Positions 52,531 to 61,451 of a stretch of 64,000 nt of DNA are shown in pieces. The translations under genes were made by a program, and so were the position numbers. Each line of letters starts with the position of its first letter. Within the stretch, counting starts at the first letter, position 1. The notes beneath the pieces were generated by a model, which saw nothing but the letters and a program-made list of their open reading frames with translations, searched no databases and was not told the origin of the DNA. Origin of the DNA: Chryseobacterium sp. Leaf405 (GTDB taxonomy: Bacteria; Bacteroidota; Bacteroidia; Flavobacteriales; Weeksellaceae). The stretch lies in contig NZ_LMQN01000001.1 of the NCBI RefSeq assembly GCF_001425355.1, forward strand, positions 1 through 64,000, written 5' to 3'.

Positions 52531-53724
52531 ATGATAACTAAACCTTCTAAAATATCACTTCCGTTAAAGTTAACTTTCCTGATTTTCTCAATGGTGTTGA
52601 ACTGCATGGGCATTGTAATTCTGCAACTTTCTGAAGCAAAAATCACCTATGATGAACTTGGATTTTTAGAATCTTTCAAGGATATCCCGATAGCATTTAT
52701 TTCACTTTTTGCCGTTAATTTTATCAGCCGTTTCGGAACTAAAAAATCATTGATTCTGGCTTTAACAATTGTTGGGATTTGTTCACTTATTTTACCATTT
52801 GTTGAAGTATTCTGGTTCTACAAACTCTGGTTTGCGATAATCGGGACTTGTTTCGCAATTGGAAAAATATGTGTTTTCGGAATCATCAGAAACAACATTT
52901 CAGACGAAAAATCTTTAGCAAAGACCATGAATAATGTAGAAGCTTCATTCATGATCGGAATATTTGTGGTAAACACAGGTTTTGGATGGTTAATTTCAAG
53001 TCAATATTCTCAATTCTGGAAATTCGGGTTTATTTCAATATCCATTATTTGTGCTTTAACAATTTTTCTTTTTTCTAAACTTCCGATTTCTGAACCTGTA
53101 AAAGACAAAAAAGAAAATGTCTTCAAAGAAGTATCAAAAATAATTAATCCGTTGATTATTATATTTTTAGCAGTTATTTTTTCTATCGTATTTGTAGAGC
53201 AAAGTTTCAATTCCTGGCTGCCATCATTTTATAAAAATCATTTAAAAGTTAATTCTTTTTTTGCGCTTCAGGCAACATCCTTTCTTGCTGTATTTTCATA
53301 TGTTGGAAGAACAATTACAGCGAATATCATCCATCGATTTTCTTTGTCAAAATACTATATTCTATGTCTGTCTTTAATTGTTTTCGTCCTTGTAACAATC
53401 ATCGGAATACAATTTATAGATACAGAGGATTCACGAGCTTTATTATTTCTATTTCCTATAATTGGTTTGGTTTTATCACCATTATATCCCGTCATCAATT
53501 CAAAAATGATCGCTCAGATCGATAAAGAAAAAGCCAATCTTTTTACTTCATTAATTGTGATTTTCTCATCTCTCGGCAGTTCTGTAAGCTCGATAATAAT
53601 GTCAGTTTTGTTTCAGCACAAACTTTTAGACTTTTATCCGGTATATATTTTAATCTCTGTTTCTGCATTGTTCATAATAAGTTTATTTTATTTTAAATTT
53701 GCCGAAAAAACATTTAGAAAATAA
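52531..53724 (+). CDS. MFS transporter, probable sugar importer
   Basis: 397 residues with twelve membrane helices. It belongs to the major facilitator superfamily; the loop FISRFGTKKSLI after helix 2 is a variant of the conserved G-x-x-x-D-R-x-G-R-R motif. Such MFS proteins beside Bacteroidetes glycan loci bring mono- or disaccharides from periplasm to cytoplasm. It is divergent from susC and 15 bp upstream of the NrtR-like regulator. Substrate (glucose or gentiobiose) is inference. Confidence 0.85.
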   Translation: MITKPSKISLPLKLTFLIFSMVLNCMGIVILQLSEAKITYDELGFLESFKDIPIAFISLFAVNFISRFGTKKSLILALTIVGICSLILPFVEVFWFYKLWFAIIGTCFAIGKICVFGIIRNNISDEKSLAKTMNNVEASFMIGIFVVNTGFGWLISSQYSQFWKFGFISISIICALTIFLFSKLPISEPVKDKKENVFKEVSKIINPLIIIFLAVIFSIVFVEQSFNSWLPSFYKNHLKVNSFFALQATSFLAVFSYVGRTITANIIHRFSLSKYYILCLSLIVFVLVTIIGIQFIDTEDSRALLFLFPIIGLVLSPLYPVINSKMIAQIDKEKANLFTSLIVIFSSLGSSVSSIIMSVLFQHKLLDFYPVYILISVSALFIISLFYFKFAEKTFRK

Positions 53725-53739
53725 TTTTACTTTTACCAC

Positions 53740-54528
53740 ATGAAAACTGACCATAATAAAAATATAGAAACCTTAAAAGAACTCATTGAAAGTAAAGACT
53801 TTATCCCCAATGTTTCGGTAGACTGTACGATTTTCGGTTTTCATGATGACATTCTTAAAGTACTTTTACTCAAATATCATGATCTTAATTTATGGTCTTT
53901 ACCCGGCGGTTTCGTTTTTATTGATGAAGATCTGAGAGAGGCAGCAGATCGTGTTTTATACGAAAGAACTCATCTGAAAGGGCTTTTTTTAGAGCAGTTT
54001 CATACTTTTGGGAGACTGGACCGTACCGTAAATAATGTTCATAAAACTTTGATTAATAATAAAGGATTGGATGTTCCCGTTGATCACTGGATTTTACAGC
54101 GTTTCTTAACAGTCGGATATTGCAGTTTGATTGATTTTTCCTTAGCCAATACTTTTCCCGATGCATTTAACGAAACTTGTGCCTGGTTTGAAGTCAGTAA
54201 ATTACCAAGTATGGCATTTGATCACGACAGAATTATTAATGAAGGTTTGGAGTATTTACGCAAAAACATTGATACTCAGATTGCTGCAAGTAATTTATTG
54301 CCAGAAAAGTTTACGATGAAAGATCTTCAGTCCTTATATGAAACAATTTTAGGTGAAAAATTCAGACGTAATAATTTCCAACGTAAAATACTGAGCATGA
54401 ATTCATTAGAACGAATGGAAAAATTATACGACGGTTCAGCCAACAAAGCTCCTTATCTTTACAAATTTAAAAGTGATTTAGAAAATTCAACAAATCAACA
54501 CTCAGTTTTTAACGAAGATGAAATTTAG
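53740..54528 (+). CDS. NrtR-like transcriptional regulator with Nudix domain
   Basis: 262 residues. N-terminal Nudix fold (about 25-165) whose box, GGFVFIDEDLREAADRVLYERT from residue 56, lacks the E-E-x-G core of active Nudix hydrolases, so it is probably a ligand sensor. C-terminal winged helix (about 195-245, FTMKDLQSLYETILGEKF and RRNNFQRKILSM). The architecture is that of NrtR/AraR regulators; the Bacteroides homologue controls arabinose use. Co-transcribed with MFS and next to the glycan locus, it may regulate both. Confidence 0.87.
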   Translation: MKTDHNKNIETLKELIESKDFIPNVSVDCTIFGFHDDILKVLLLKYHDLNLWSLPGGFVFIDEDLREAADRVLYERTHLKGLFLEQFHTFGRLDRTVNNVHKTLINNKGLDVPVDHWILQRFLTVGYCSLIDFSLANTFPDAFNETCAWFEVSKLPSMAFDHDRIINEGLEYLRKNIDTQIAASNLLPEKFTMKDLQSLYETILGEKFRRNNFQRKILSMNSLERMEKLYDGSANKAPYLYKFKSDLENSTNQHSVFNEDEI

Positions 54529-54649
54529 TTTTTAGATTTATTCAATTCAAATAATTAAATAACTTATTGAAATTCAACAAATAAAACATATTGTAAAAAA
54601 ATTTTTCTGTCCTACTTAAAAGTACTATTTTTAGAAAAATTAAAAAACA

Positions 54650-55828
54650 ATGTCATATTATCCTCTTACGAGCATTCCTGACTATTACGGGATCGATGCT
54701 TTGCTTACCGAAGAACACAAACTTATTCGCCAGTCTGTAAGAGATTGGGTAGAAAGTTTTGTAATGCCGCAGATTGACCATGCCGCACAAAATCATACAG
54801 ATTTGCCTGGTTTAATGAGAGAATTAGGCAAAATCGGGGCGTTAGGACCTTATATTCCAGTAGAATATGGCGGTTCTGGTCTTGATCAGATTTCTTACGG
54901 TCTGATTATGCAGGAATTGGAAAGAGGTGATTCAGCAGTTCGTTCTGCAGCATCTGTACAAAGTTCTTTGGTGATGTTTCCTATCAATGAGTTCGGTTCT
55001 GAGGAGCAAAAGAAAAAATATTTACCAAAATTAGCTTCCGGTGAATTTATTGGTTCATTTGGTTTAACAGAGCCTAATCACGGTTCTGATCCGGGTTCTA
55101 TGGAAACTTATTTTAAAGATATGGGCGATCATTATCTTTTGAATGGTGCTAAAATGTGGATCACTAATTCTCCTCTTTGCGATATTGCTGTTGTTTGGGC
55201 AAAAAACGAAGAAGGAAAAGTTCAGGGATTGATTGTTGAAAGAGGAATGGAAGGTTTTACAACTCCGGAAACTCACAATAAATGGAGTCTAAGAGCTTCA
55301 AAAACAGGCGAATTAGTATTTAACGATGTCAAAGTTCCGAAAGAAAATTTACTACCGGGAGTTACTGGATTGAAAGGACCTCTATCTTGTCTAAATTCTG
55401 CGAGATATGGAATTTCTTGGGGCGTAATTGGTGCAGCAATTGATTGTTATTGTACTGCTGTTCAATATTCTAAGGAGAGAAAACAATTCGGAAAACCAAT
55501 CGGATCTTATCAGTTACAACAGAAAAAATTAGCAGAATTTTTAACGGAAATAACTAAAGCTCAATTACTTTGTTTACAATTAGGAACGTTGAAAAATGAT
55601 CATAAAGCAACTCCTGCACAAATTTCAATGGCTAAGAGAAACAATGTGAATATGGCTATCGAAATTGCAAGAGAATCCCGCCAGATCCTTGGAGGAATGG
55701 GAATTATGGGTGAATTTCCAATGATGCGTCATGCTGCGAACTTAGAATCTGTAATTACTTACGAAGGAACGCATGATGTTCATTTATTAATTACTGGTCT
55801 TGACATTACCGGAATTAATGCATTCTAA
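54650..55828 (+). CDS. Acyl-CoA dehydrogenase, glutaryl-CoA dehydrogenase-like
   Basis: 392 residues, FAD flavoenzyme. GSFGLTEPNHGSDPGSMET and MWITNSPLCDIAVVWAK contact flavin; RKQFGKPIGSYQLQQKKLAE and QILGGMGIMGEFPMMRH complete the ACAD core; catalytic Glu is in TYEGTHDVHLLITG, the GCDH position. Glutaryl-CoA dehydrogenase converts glutaryl-CoA to crotonyl-CoA in lysine and tryptophan breakdown. Monocistronic with terminator; no pathway neighbours in the window. Confidence 0.92.
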   Translation: MSYYPLTSIPDYYGIDALLTEEHKLIRQSVRDWVESFVMPQIDHAAQNHTDLPGLMRELGKIGALGPYIPVEYGGSGLDQISYGLIMQELERGDSAVRSAASVQSSLVMFPINEFGSEEQKKKYLPKLASGEFIGSFGLTEPNHGSDPGSMETYFKDMGDHYLLNGAKMWITNSPLCDIAVVWAKNEEGKVQGLIVERGMEGFTTPETHNKWSLRASKTGELVFNDVKVPKENLLPGVTGLKGPLSCLNSARYGISWGVIGAAIDCYCTAVQYSKERKQFGKPIGSYQLQQKKLAEFLTEITKAQLLCLQLGTLKNDHKATPAQISMAKRNNVNMAIEIARESRQILGGMGIMGEFPMMRHAANLESVITYEGTHDVHLLITGLDITGINAF

Positions 55829-55848
55829 AATTTAAAAACTTATAATAA

Positions 55849-55883
55849 AGAAGAGCCTGATGAATTTGTCAGGCTCTTTTATT
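55849..55883 (+). terminator. Terminator of the acyl-CoA dehydrogenase gene
   Basis: AAGAGCCTGA and TCAGGCTCTT 10-bp stem with T-rich tail, about 20 bp after the stop. Confidence 0.85.
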
Positions 55884-55905
55884 TTACTTAAAATCAGTTA
55901 TTTAT

Positions 55906-58599
55906 TTAATTTGAAAATGTTTTAATATTTTCAATAAAATTAATATCTGGGTTAAGAATTTCTTCAATTAGATTTTTTATTGATTTCATAGCATCATCAA
56001 TTTCTCCTTTTTCAAACTGTAAAGAAACCACTCCTTTTTTAGCTTCAGCAAAACTCCAGATTCCGGTTTCTATGGGAAGTCCCCAAAATTCAGGAAGATT
56101 CTGTACTACATAATGATAAATACAGAGCTGCAATGCCTGTTTACGATCACCATTATGGAAATATTGATCGATATTATCCTGATCTATTTTCACAACCAAA
56201 TTTTTAATTTTAGCTGTTTTATAATCAATAATTCTCAGTGTTCCATTGAGTCTGTCGATCCTGTCAATGAATCCGAAGAATGAAATTTTATCTTTATCGT
56301 CAAGATAAAAATCAACATTTTCAAACCGTTTTTCTATGTCAAGAATTTCTAATGTATTGCCACTTTTTATTAATTCAAGATCATGGCGTAAAATACTTTC
56401 GATTACTTTTTTAGCGATAGCTTTATGAATAAAGTTCATCCCTTTTTCATAAAATTCGGGTTGGTGCTTTAACTTATCAATGGCTATTGTTATAAATTGA
56501 TCTATTGCTTTAATTGAATTCAATAAATCATTTTCTTTTAATACTTTACCTCTCAACACTTCATATACTTCTTGAAGTGTATAATGAACTAAATTTCCAT
56601 AATTTTTTACTGATAATTCCTCTTCAATTTCATCGCTTTCCGAGGTTTTTAAAATCTTTGAAAGATAAAAATCGATGGGATTATACAGATAACTTGTGAG
56701 GTGAGAAGCCGAAACTTTTTCTTTCCATTTTTCAAGTCTTTGGAGGACGATTTGTGTTTTCGAAATTTCTATCGGTTGTGTAAGAATTGGCTCAGAGGAA
56801 TTTTCAACAATAATATGCTCAATTTTATGAGAACTTTCTATTTCGATTTGCGTAATAAATCTGCTTTTTTCACCCGTATTTACTCCGGAACTCAACGCGT
56901 TAAACAGTAAGTGAACATTTTTAGCATCCTGAATCAGGCGGTAAAAATGATAAGCATAAATACTGTCATTTTCCAGAAAGGTATGCAAGTCAAAAACTCT
57001 TCTAATATCAAAAGGAATATAGGTATTTTGTGAATTTCCAAGAGGTAATTTTCCTTCATTGACAGATAGCAAAACGACATTCTCAAAATTCAATAAACGG
57101 GTTTCCAGCAATCCCATGATTTGTAAACCACGCAAAGGTTCACCCTGAAAATCAATGCTTTCTGAATTAATGTGCTGATTGATCAAAATTTCCAGCGTAT
57201 CCATTTTAATCTCAAAGGTATACGGAGAAATCTGATTCTTAATAATTTTGAATGTATTTTCGAAATGCGAAACGTTTTCGTATTGAATATCATCTATTTC
57301 AAGCCATTTTATCCGCTGGCAAAAATCAATTAATAAATCCAGATAAACAGTTGTAGAATCAGCTTTTCCAAGTAAATTATAATACGATAACTCACCAAGT
57401 AATTCAAAAAATAATTTTCTAGAAATGTAAACAATATTTCGTTCTTCTATTTGAGTTTTAAATTGATTGATAATTAATTCATCCTCAACAGATTTCGGCA
57501 GTTCTTCGAGGATAGGAAAAATATCACGGTAATAATAGGAAGATTTATTCTTTTCTAATTGTTTCTGCAGATAAAAAAGCTGTTTTACAGCATTAGAAAA
57601 AGAAAGATTCTTTAGAGGAAAACCCATTGTAATGTTCAGATTCTGAACTTCATGCATAATATCTAAGCTTGCCGGAAGAAGATTTTCATCCAACAAAACC
57701 AATGCGGTAGTTGAAAAGGTTTTATTTTCTATATTTTTGAAAATCTCCGGTAAAATTTTCGTTTGTGTTACATTTCCGGAAACTTCATAGACTTTAATGT
57801 CTTTGGGTTGATTAAAATCATCTTCAATCCATTGAAAAGCACGGTTGTCATCAAATTCTTTCCATGTTTTATGATTTCTCAGAAACTTTCCTGCTTCCTG
57901 TCTTTCATCATCAAAATAATAATGATCTGCCTGAAAAAAACACTGTCCTTTATTCCATTGCAAAAGACTTCTTACTAACTTTTCTTCAACGGGAGTAAAG
58001 GCATTGAAACCACAGAAAACAAACTGTTCGTTGGTATTTTTAGCAAAATTAATAATTTCAGACTTTGCTCTCTCATGAATCATTCCGGAAGTTGCCCAGT
58101 TTTTCTCCTGCAATTTTTCTTTTAAAACAGGAAGAAAAACATTCATATTTTTCCAGAAATTAAGGAATTTTTTTCTCGGAACATCATCATCTTCACCCAG
58201 ATCCTGCGCCCATTCTTTAATTCTTTCTTCATCAAACATATATTGCAAAACTGCCTGATCGCTGTCTGAAAATTTTAAAATATCGTCCCAATCTTTCTGT
58301 AAAGTCGGAAACCACTTTAAAAAATCAGCAAAATCATCATTTGGAATAAGATTGAGACTTTTATAAACATCAAATGCAAAAAGCCACAAAGAAATTCCCT
58401 GGATCGGTTGCTTATCAGCAATTCTGTCAATTAATTCTTCAATAGTAAAAAAATTCGGAAGAAATCCTGAATAATTATTTTCTTCCAAAATCTCACGAAT
58501 GAACACGATCGGACGCTTGCCCGGCAGCACAATATTGAAATCCGAAAGATCCGAATTCTGAGATAAAAGTTCATGAATGATTTTGTTGAGAAATTTCAA
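55906..58599 (-). CDS. PD-(D/E)XK nuclease family protein, AddB-like
   Basis: 897 residues. Large helicase-like N-terminal body without a Walker A site, and a C-terminal RecB-type nuclease domain (about 650-897): NLVHYTLQEVYEVL supplies the His/Glu, GFIDRIDRLNGTLRIIDYKTAK the Asp...DYK catalytic set. This is the AddB-like subunit of a recombination nuclease; the AddA partner is not in the window. It starts at TTG, and TTGA overlaps the stop of the DUF922 gene; no nearby ATG fits the conserved N-terminus, so the TTG is accepted here. Confidence 0.85.
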   Translation of the reverse strand: MKFLNKIIHELLSQNSDLSDFNIVLPGKRPIVFIREILEENNYSGFLPNFFTIEELIDRIADKQPIQGISLWLFAFDVYKSLNLIPNDDFADFLKWFPTLQKDWDDILKFSDSDQAVLQYMFDEERIKEWAQDLGEDDDVPRKKFLNFWKNMNVFLPVLKEKLQEKNWATSGMIHERAKSEIINFAKNTNEQFVFCGFNAFTPVEEKLVRSLLQWNKGQCFFQADHYYFDDERQEAGKFLRNHKTWKEFDDNRAFQWIEDDFNQPKDIKVYEVSGNVTQTKILPEIFKNIENKTFSTTALVLLDENLLPASLDIMHEVQNLNITMGFPLKNLSFSNAVKQLFYLQKQLEKNKSSYYYRDIFPILEELPKSVEDELIINQFKTQIEERNIVYISRKLFFELLGELSYYNLLGKADSTTVYLDLLIDFCQRIKWLEIDDIQYENVSHFENTFKIIKNQISPYTFEIKMDTLEILINQHINSESIDFQGEPLRGLQIMGLLETRLLNFENVVLLSVNEGKLPLGNSQNTYIPFDIRRVFDLHTFLENDSIYAYHFYRLIQDAKNVHLLFNALSSGVNTGEKSRFITQIEIESSHKIEHIIVENSSEPILTQPIEISKTQIVLQRLEKWKEKVSASHLTSYLYNPIDFYLSKILKTSESDEIEEELSVKNYGNLVHYTLQEVYEVLRGKVLKENDLLNSIKAIDQFITIAIDKLKHQPEFYEKGMNFIHKAIAKKVIESILRHDLELIKSGNTLEILDIEKRFENVDFYLDDKDKISFFGFIDRIDRLNGTLRIIDYKTAKIKNLVVKIDQDNIDQYFHNGDRKQALQLCIYHYVVQNLPEFWGLPIETGIWSFAEAKKGVVSLQFEKGEIDDAMKSIKNLIEEILNPDINFIENIKTFSN

Positions 58600-59132
58600 G
58601 AGGCTTTAAAGTTTTTTAAATGATCCAACTCCTCAGCAATAATACGATTATATTCTGATTGTTTTTCTTCAATCATTCCGTTTTTAGTTTCTCCGTCGTA
58701 GGTATTCTGAAACTCTCGGTACTCATTCAGAATTCGGTTATAAATAGCCTTAAAATAGCCATCAAAATCTGAAGATGTTTTTATTTTTTCACTTACTTCC
58801 TTGCGCAGTTTTCTTGCAAAAACTTCTGCTACATCAAAATGTTTCTGCTCGTGTAACAAAACGTAATTATTTATCCTTTTTACATCTTTCCACGATTGAT
58901 CCTCGTTGAAAATAGTCTGGATTTTTATTTTTATCGGAGCTTTCGGATTGGATGATTTAACATAAGAATACGTCCATCCGCAATTGGTATAAGCCACCAC
59001 ATTTTCTCCTTTCTGATTGTTTATTTTACTTTTAAAATTACTCCAATTCAGTTTTCTATCCTCTTCCCAATATATTTTCTGACTCCATATCATATTAGAA
59101 ATCAGAAAACAAGCTGCAAAAATCCATTTCAT
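58596..59132 (-). CDS. DUF922 secreted putative zinc metallopeptidase
   Basis: 178 residues. Signal peptide MKWIFAACFLISNMIWSQ, then the DUF922 domain with a zinc motif HEQKH (H94, E95, H98) and the following FDVAEVFARKLRKEV. These are predicted periplasmic Zn proteases with no known substrate. Second in a three-gene unit: 4 bp after the small lipoprotein gene and overlapping the nuclease gene. Confidence 0.87.
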   Translation of the reverse strand: MKWIFAACFLISNMIWSQKIYWEEDRKLNWSNFKSKINNQKGENVVAYTNCGWTYSYVKSSNPKAPIKIKIQTIFNEDQSWKDVKRINNYVLLHEQKHFDVAEVFARKLRKEVSEKIKTSSDFDGYFKAIYNRILNEYREFQNTYDGETKNGMIEEKQSEYNRIIAEELDHLKNFKAS

Positions 59133-59136
59133 TATA

Positions 59137-59544
59137 TTATTTTACGACAATTGTTTTGGTGATCCAATTTGTTCCACCATTCCAAAATTTTAAAGTGTAA
59201 GTTCCAGTCTGCTGAGGACTGAAATTAATCTGGTTAGTTCCGGTATACACGCTTTGAGTACAAGGTCCGGTAGAAATATATTTATAAGCAGTAATTGTTC
59301 TTGTCAAATTCTCATTATGAATATAATCGTAACCATAAAACCCCTCACAATGAGAAGGATAAGTAGAATAAGTCCTGATACTCTGAATGGTAAAAACGTC
59401 CATCGTGTCGTTTACAATTTTCACACTGTCAATTTTAATTTTATCAATTGATTCGACTGTCTGATAATCGTCGTCGTCCTTACATGAAGTAAAAAATAAT
59501 CCTAATAGTACTGCTGAAAATCCGATGTTTAAAAACTTTTTCAT
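59137..59544 (-). CDS. Small lipoprotein of unknown function
   Basis: 135 residues. Lipoprotein signal with FTSC (Cys21) followed by KDDDDYQ, the acidic stretch typical of Bacteroidetes surface lipoproteins. The rest is a beta-rich fold with three more Cys, ending in TYTLKFWNGGTNWITKTIVVK, like an immunoglobulin-type strand pattern. No family recognised. It leads the unit with the DUF922 and nuclease genes (4-bp gap). Confidence 0.78.
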   Translation of the reverse strand: MKKFLNIGFSAVLLGLFFTSCKDDDDYQTVESIDKIKIDSVKIVNDTMDVFTIQSIRTYSTYPSHCEGFYGYDYIHNENLTRTITAYKYISTGPCTQSVYTGTNQINFSPQQTGTYTLKFWNGGTNWITKTIVVK

Positions 59545-59606
59545 AAGGCTATTTATATTTCGATTATTAATAAAACTTAAAAAAATTATTCCTTAATGAT
59601 ATAAAA

Positions 59607-60242
59607 TTAAGAATTAAAATTACCTTTTGACAGATAAACTACTTTTTTCGTCTCAAAAAATTCTTCATCAAAATAGTTTTTAAGGCTGAAAATTTCACAT
59701 TTCAGTCCGGCAAGTTCTTCAGCAAGATCTCCACCTTTTAAATATAAAATCCCGTTGTGTTTAGGATTAATTTGTTCTTTTTCAAACTTTCCTTTCAGCC
59801 ATCTTAAAAATTCCGGCATTTGTGTAACCGCACGGCTCACTACAAAATGGAATTTTTCCTTTAATTTTTCTGCTCTTCCGTGAATAGCAGTTAAATTTTT
59901 TAACCCAACACCTTCTGCAACAGCATTTACTACAGTGATTTTTTTTCCGATAGAATCAATTAAAGTAAATTGTGATTCGGGAAACAAAATCGCTAAGGGA
60001 ATTCCTGGAAAACCGCCACCTGTACCGATATCCAAAACTTTGGTTCCCGGTGCAAATTCCATCACTTTCGCTACTCCTAACGAGTGCAGAATATGCTTTT
60101 CATACAGAGATTCCATATCTTTTCTGGAAATCACGTTGATTTTTTCGTTCCATTCCTTATATAAATCTTCCAATTTATTGAACTGATCAATCTGTGTTTC
60201 TGTAAGATCCGGAAAGTATTTTAGTAGTAACGTTGTAGACAT
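59607..60242 (-). CDS. rsmG: 16S rRNA (guanine527-N7)-methyltransferase RsmG
   Basis: 211 residues from ATG 60242 (MSTTLLLKYFPDLTETQ). Class I methyltransferase with KVLDIGTGGGFPGIPLAILFPES (SAM loop), FTLIDSIGKKITVVN and FHFVVSRAVTQMPEFLRW, all typical of RsmG/GidB, which methylates G527 of 16S rRNA; loss often gives low-level streptomycin resistance. The longer frame starts with a TTG that is the end of the TATTTTTG promoter box and is rejected. Confidence 0.95.
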   Translation of the reverse strand: MSTTLLLKYFPDLTETQIDQFNKLEDLYKEWNEKINVISRKDMESLYEKHILHSLGVAKVMEFAPGTKVLDIGTGGGFPGIPLAILFPESQFTLIDSIGKKITVVNAVAEGVGLKNLTAIHGRAEKLKEKFHFVVSRAVTQMPEFLRWLKGKFEKEQINPKHNGILYLKGGDLAEELAGLKCEIFSLKNYFDEEFFETKKVVYLSKGNFNS

Positions 60243-60260
60243 GTGAAATATTATAGAATG

Positions 60261-60292
60261 CAAAAATAAGTTTTTTACCAGCGTTATTCAAA
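60261..60292 (-). promoter_or_regulatory. Promoter of rsmG
   Basis: Minus strand TTTG (60289-60292), 20-nt spacer, TATTTTTG (60261-60268), 18 bp before ATG 60242. Fully consensus. Confidence 0.8.
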
Positions 60293-60302
60293 TCTCAAAA
60301 AA

Positions 60303-60328
60303 TAAAAGATTGCCAAATGACAATCTTT
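60303..60328 (-). terminator. Terminator of the GLPGLI gene, displaced by the MITE-like element
   Basis: AAAGATTG and CAATCTTT 8-bp stem with an 8-nt loop, followed on the minus strand by a T-rich run. It lies about 155 bp from the GLPGLI stop with the repeat element in between. Confidence 0.7.
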
Positions 60329-60338
60329 CAGGTTTAAT

Positions 60339-60478
60339 ACCCGTTGTGCATTTTGATGTATTTTCGTCACTTCTTGAAGGCAGATCTATTCTCGATACAT
60401 TTTTTCTCCACTTCATTACGAAAAAACACTCGAATTGACGTATCTAACATTAAAATTTTTCAAAATGCACACCGCGTA
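60339..60478 (+). repeat. MITE-like intergenic element, copy 2
   Basis: About 140 bp. The left end (CCCGTTGTGCATTTTGA) and the right end (TCAAAATGCACACCGCG) are imperfect terminal inverted repeats of about 17 bp. Internal blocks ATTTTCGTCACTT, CTCCACTT and TTACGAAAAAACACTCGA are shared, in the same order, with copy 1 at 5354-5532. The right end is 3 bp from the stop of the GLPGLI gene. No reading frame. Confidence 0.7.
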
Positions 60479-60481
60479 GGT

Positions 60482-61303
60482 TTAATTTCTTTCGATATAA
60501 TTATTGGTTCGTCTCAGTCGCTTGGTAATTTCTTCATCAAATTTCTTCATTTTTTTCATTTCATCAAGTCCGATTTTAGTTATATAGCCGTCTTTTAACT
60601 GAATATCTGCTTTACCGGTTTGCTTATTAATACTCATACTTTCAATATCATCATTGCTAAAAGTATAACTATTCATGTACTTTTTATATTCAGCAAATGT
60701 CATTTGTTTACTCGACTTTGGTAACAGTGAAAAAATTTCTTTTACTTTTTTAATTTGAATTAAATTGAAAACATGATCATCATCAGAATCTTTCAGACTT
60801 ACAACCAATCCCGGAAGCCCTGAAAACTTATACGGACCGTCGTTCACAGGATAATCTTTGCTGAACCAAGCTTCCCAAATTCTTCCTTTATAATTTGTAG
60901 TCGCTTTTTGACAATTAATATTATTGATTTTTAAAAATTCTTTCTCAATTTTCCATTTCGGACTTTCATTTTCAAATATCAACAAGTTGACAGTCTTAAA
61001 TTTATCATAAAAATTCATACTTTTTTTAGAATAGTCTTTTTCAACAACATAACTCAAGTTTTGATCATAAGATTTTGCATTCAATAGATCTTTATAATTT
61101 TTTGATGCATTATAAGTTGAATCTCGCTCATATTTTGTGGAATTATAGAAATACGATTTCTTCCCATCCGTATCAAGATTCATATAATCAGTAACTATAG
61201 AATCCTTTTTATTGGTGTCCGGTTTCATTTTATATTCGTAAACAAATCGATAATTCTGTGCAGAAACAAAAGACACAATTAGTAAGAAAAGTAATTTATA
61301 CAT
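60482..61303 (-). CDS. GLPGLI family protein
   Basis: 273 residues. Signal peptide MYKLLFLLIVSFVSAQ and the family-defining FSGLPGLVVSLKDSDDDH (around 130-150), preceded by EAWFSKDYPVNDGPYKF. The family is restricted to Bacteroidetes and has no known function; members are exported. The C-terminal half has coiled, charged helices. It is monocistronic, and a repeat element lies directly after its stop. Confidence 0.9.
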   Translation of the reverse strand: MYKLLFLLIVSFVSAQNYRFVYEYKMKPDTNKKDSIVTDYMNLDTDGKKSYFYNSTKYERDSTYNASKNYKDLLNAKSYDQNLSYVVEKDYSKKSMNFYDKFKTVNLLIFENESPKWKIEKEFLKINNINCQKATTNYKGRIWEAWFSKDYPVNDGPYKFSGLPGLVVSLKDSDDDHVFNLIQIKKVKEIFSLLPKSSKQMTFAEYKKYMNSYTFSNDDIESMSINKQTGKADIQLKDGYITKIGLDEMKKMKKFDEEITKRLRRTNNYIERN

Positions 61304-61424
61304 ATTTAAGATTAGTATTTAAAAATTCATACCACATAACTACAAAAATAGTGATAAAATTTGTGTTGAACAAAAAATACCACAATCTTACTTGGATAAA
61401 TTTTTTAAGAAATACTTTTTATCA

Positions 61425-61432
61425 TATATTTG
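61425..61432 (+). promoter_or_regulatory. -7 box of the aminotransferase gene
   Basis: TATATTTG, 19 bp before the ATG. The nearest TTG is 30 nt away, too far for the usual -33. Confidence 0.5.
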
Positions 61433-61451
61433 TTACAATAGAAATAATTAA

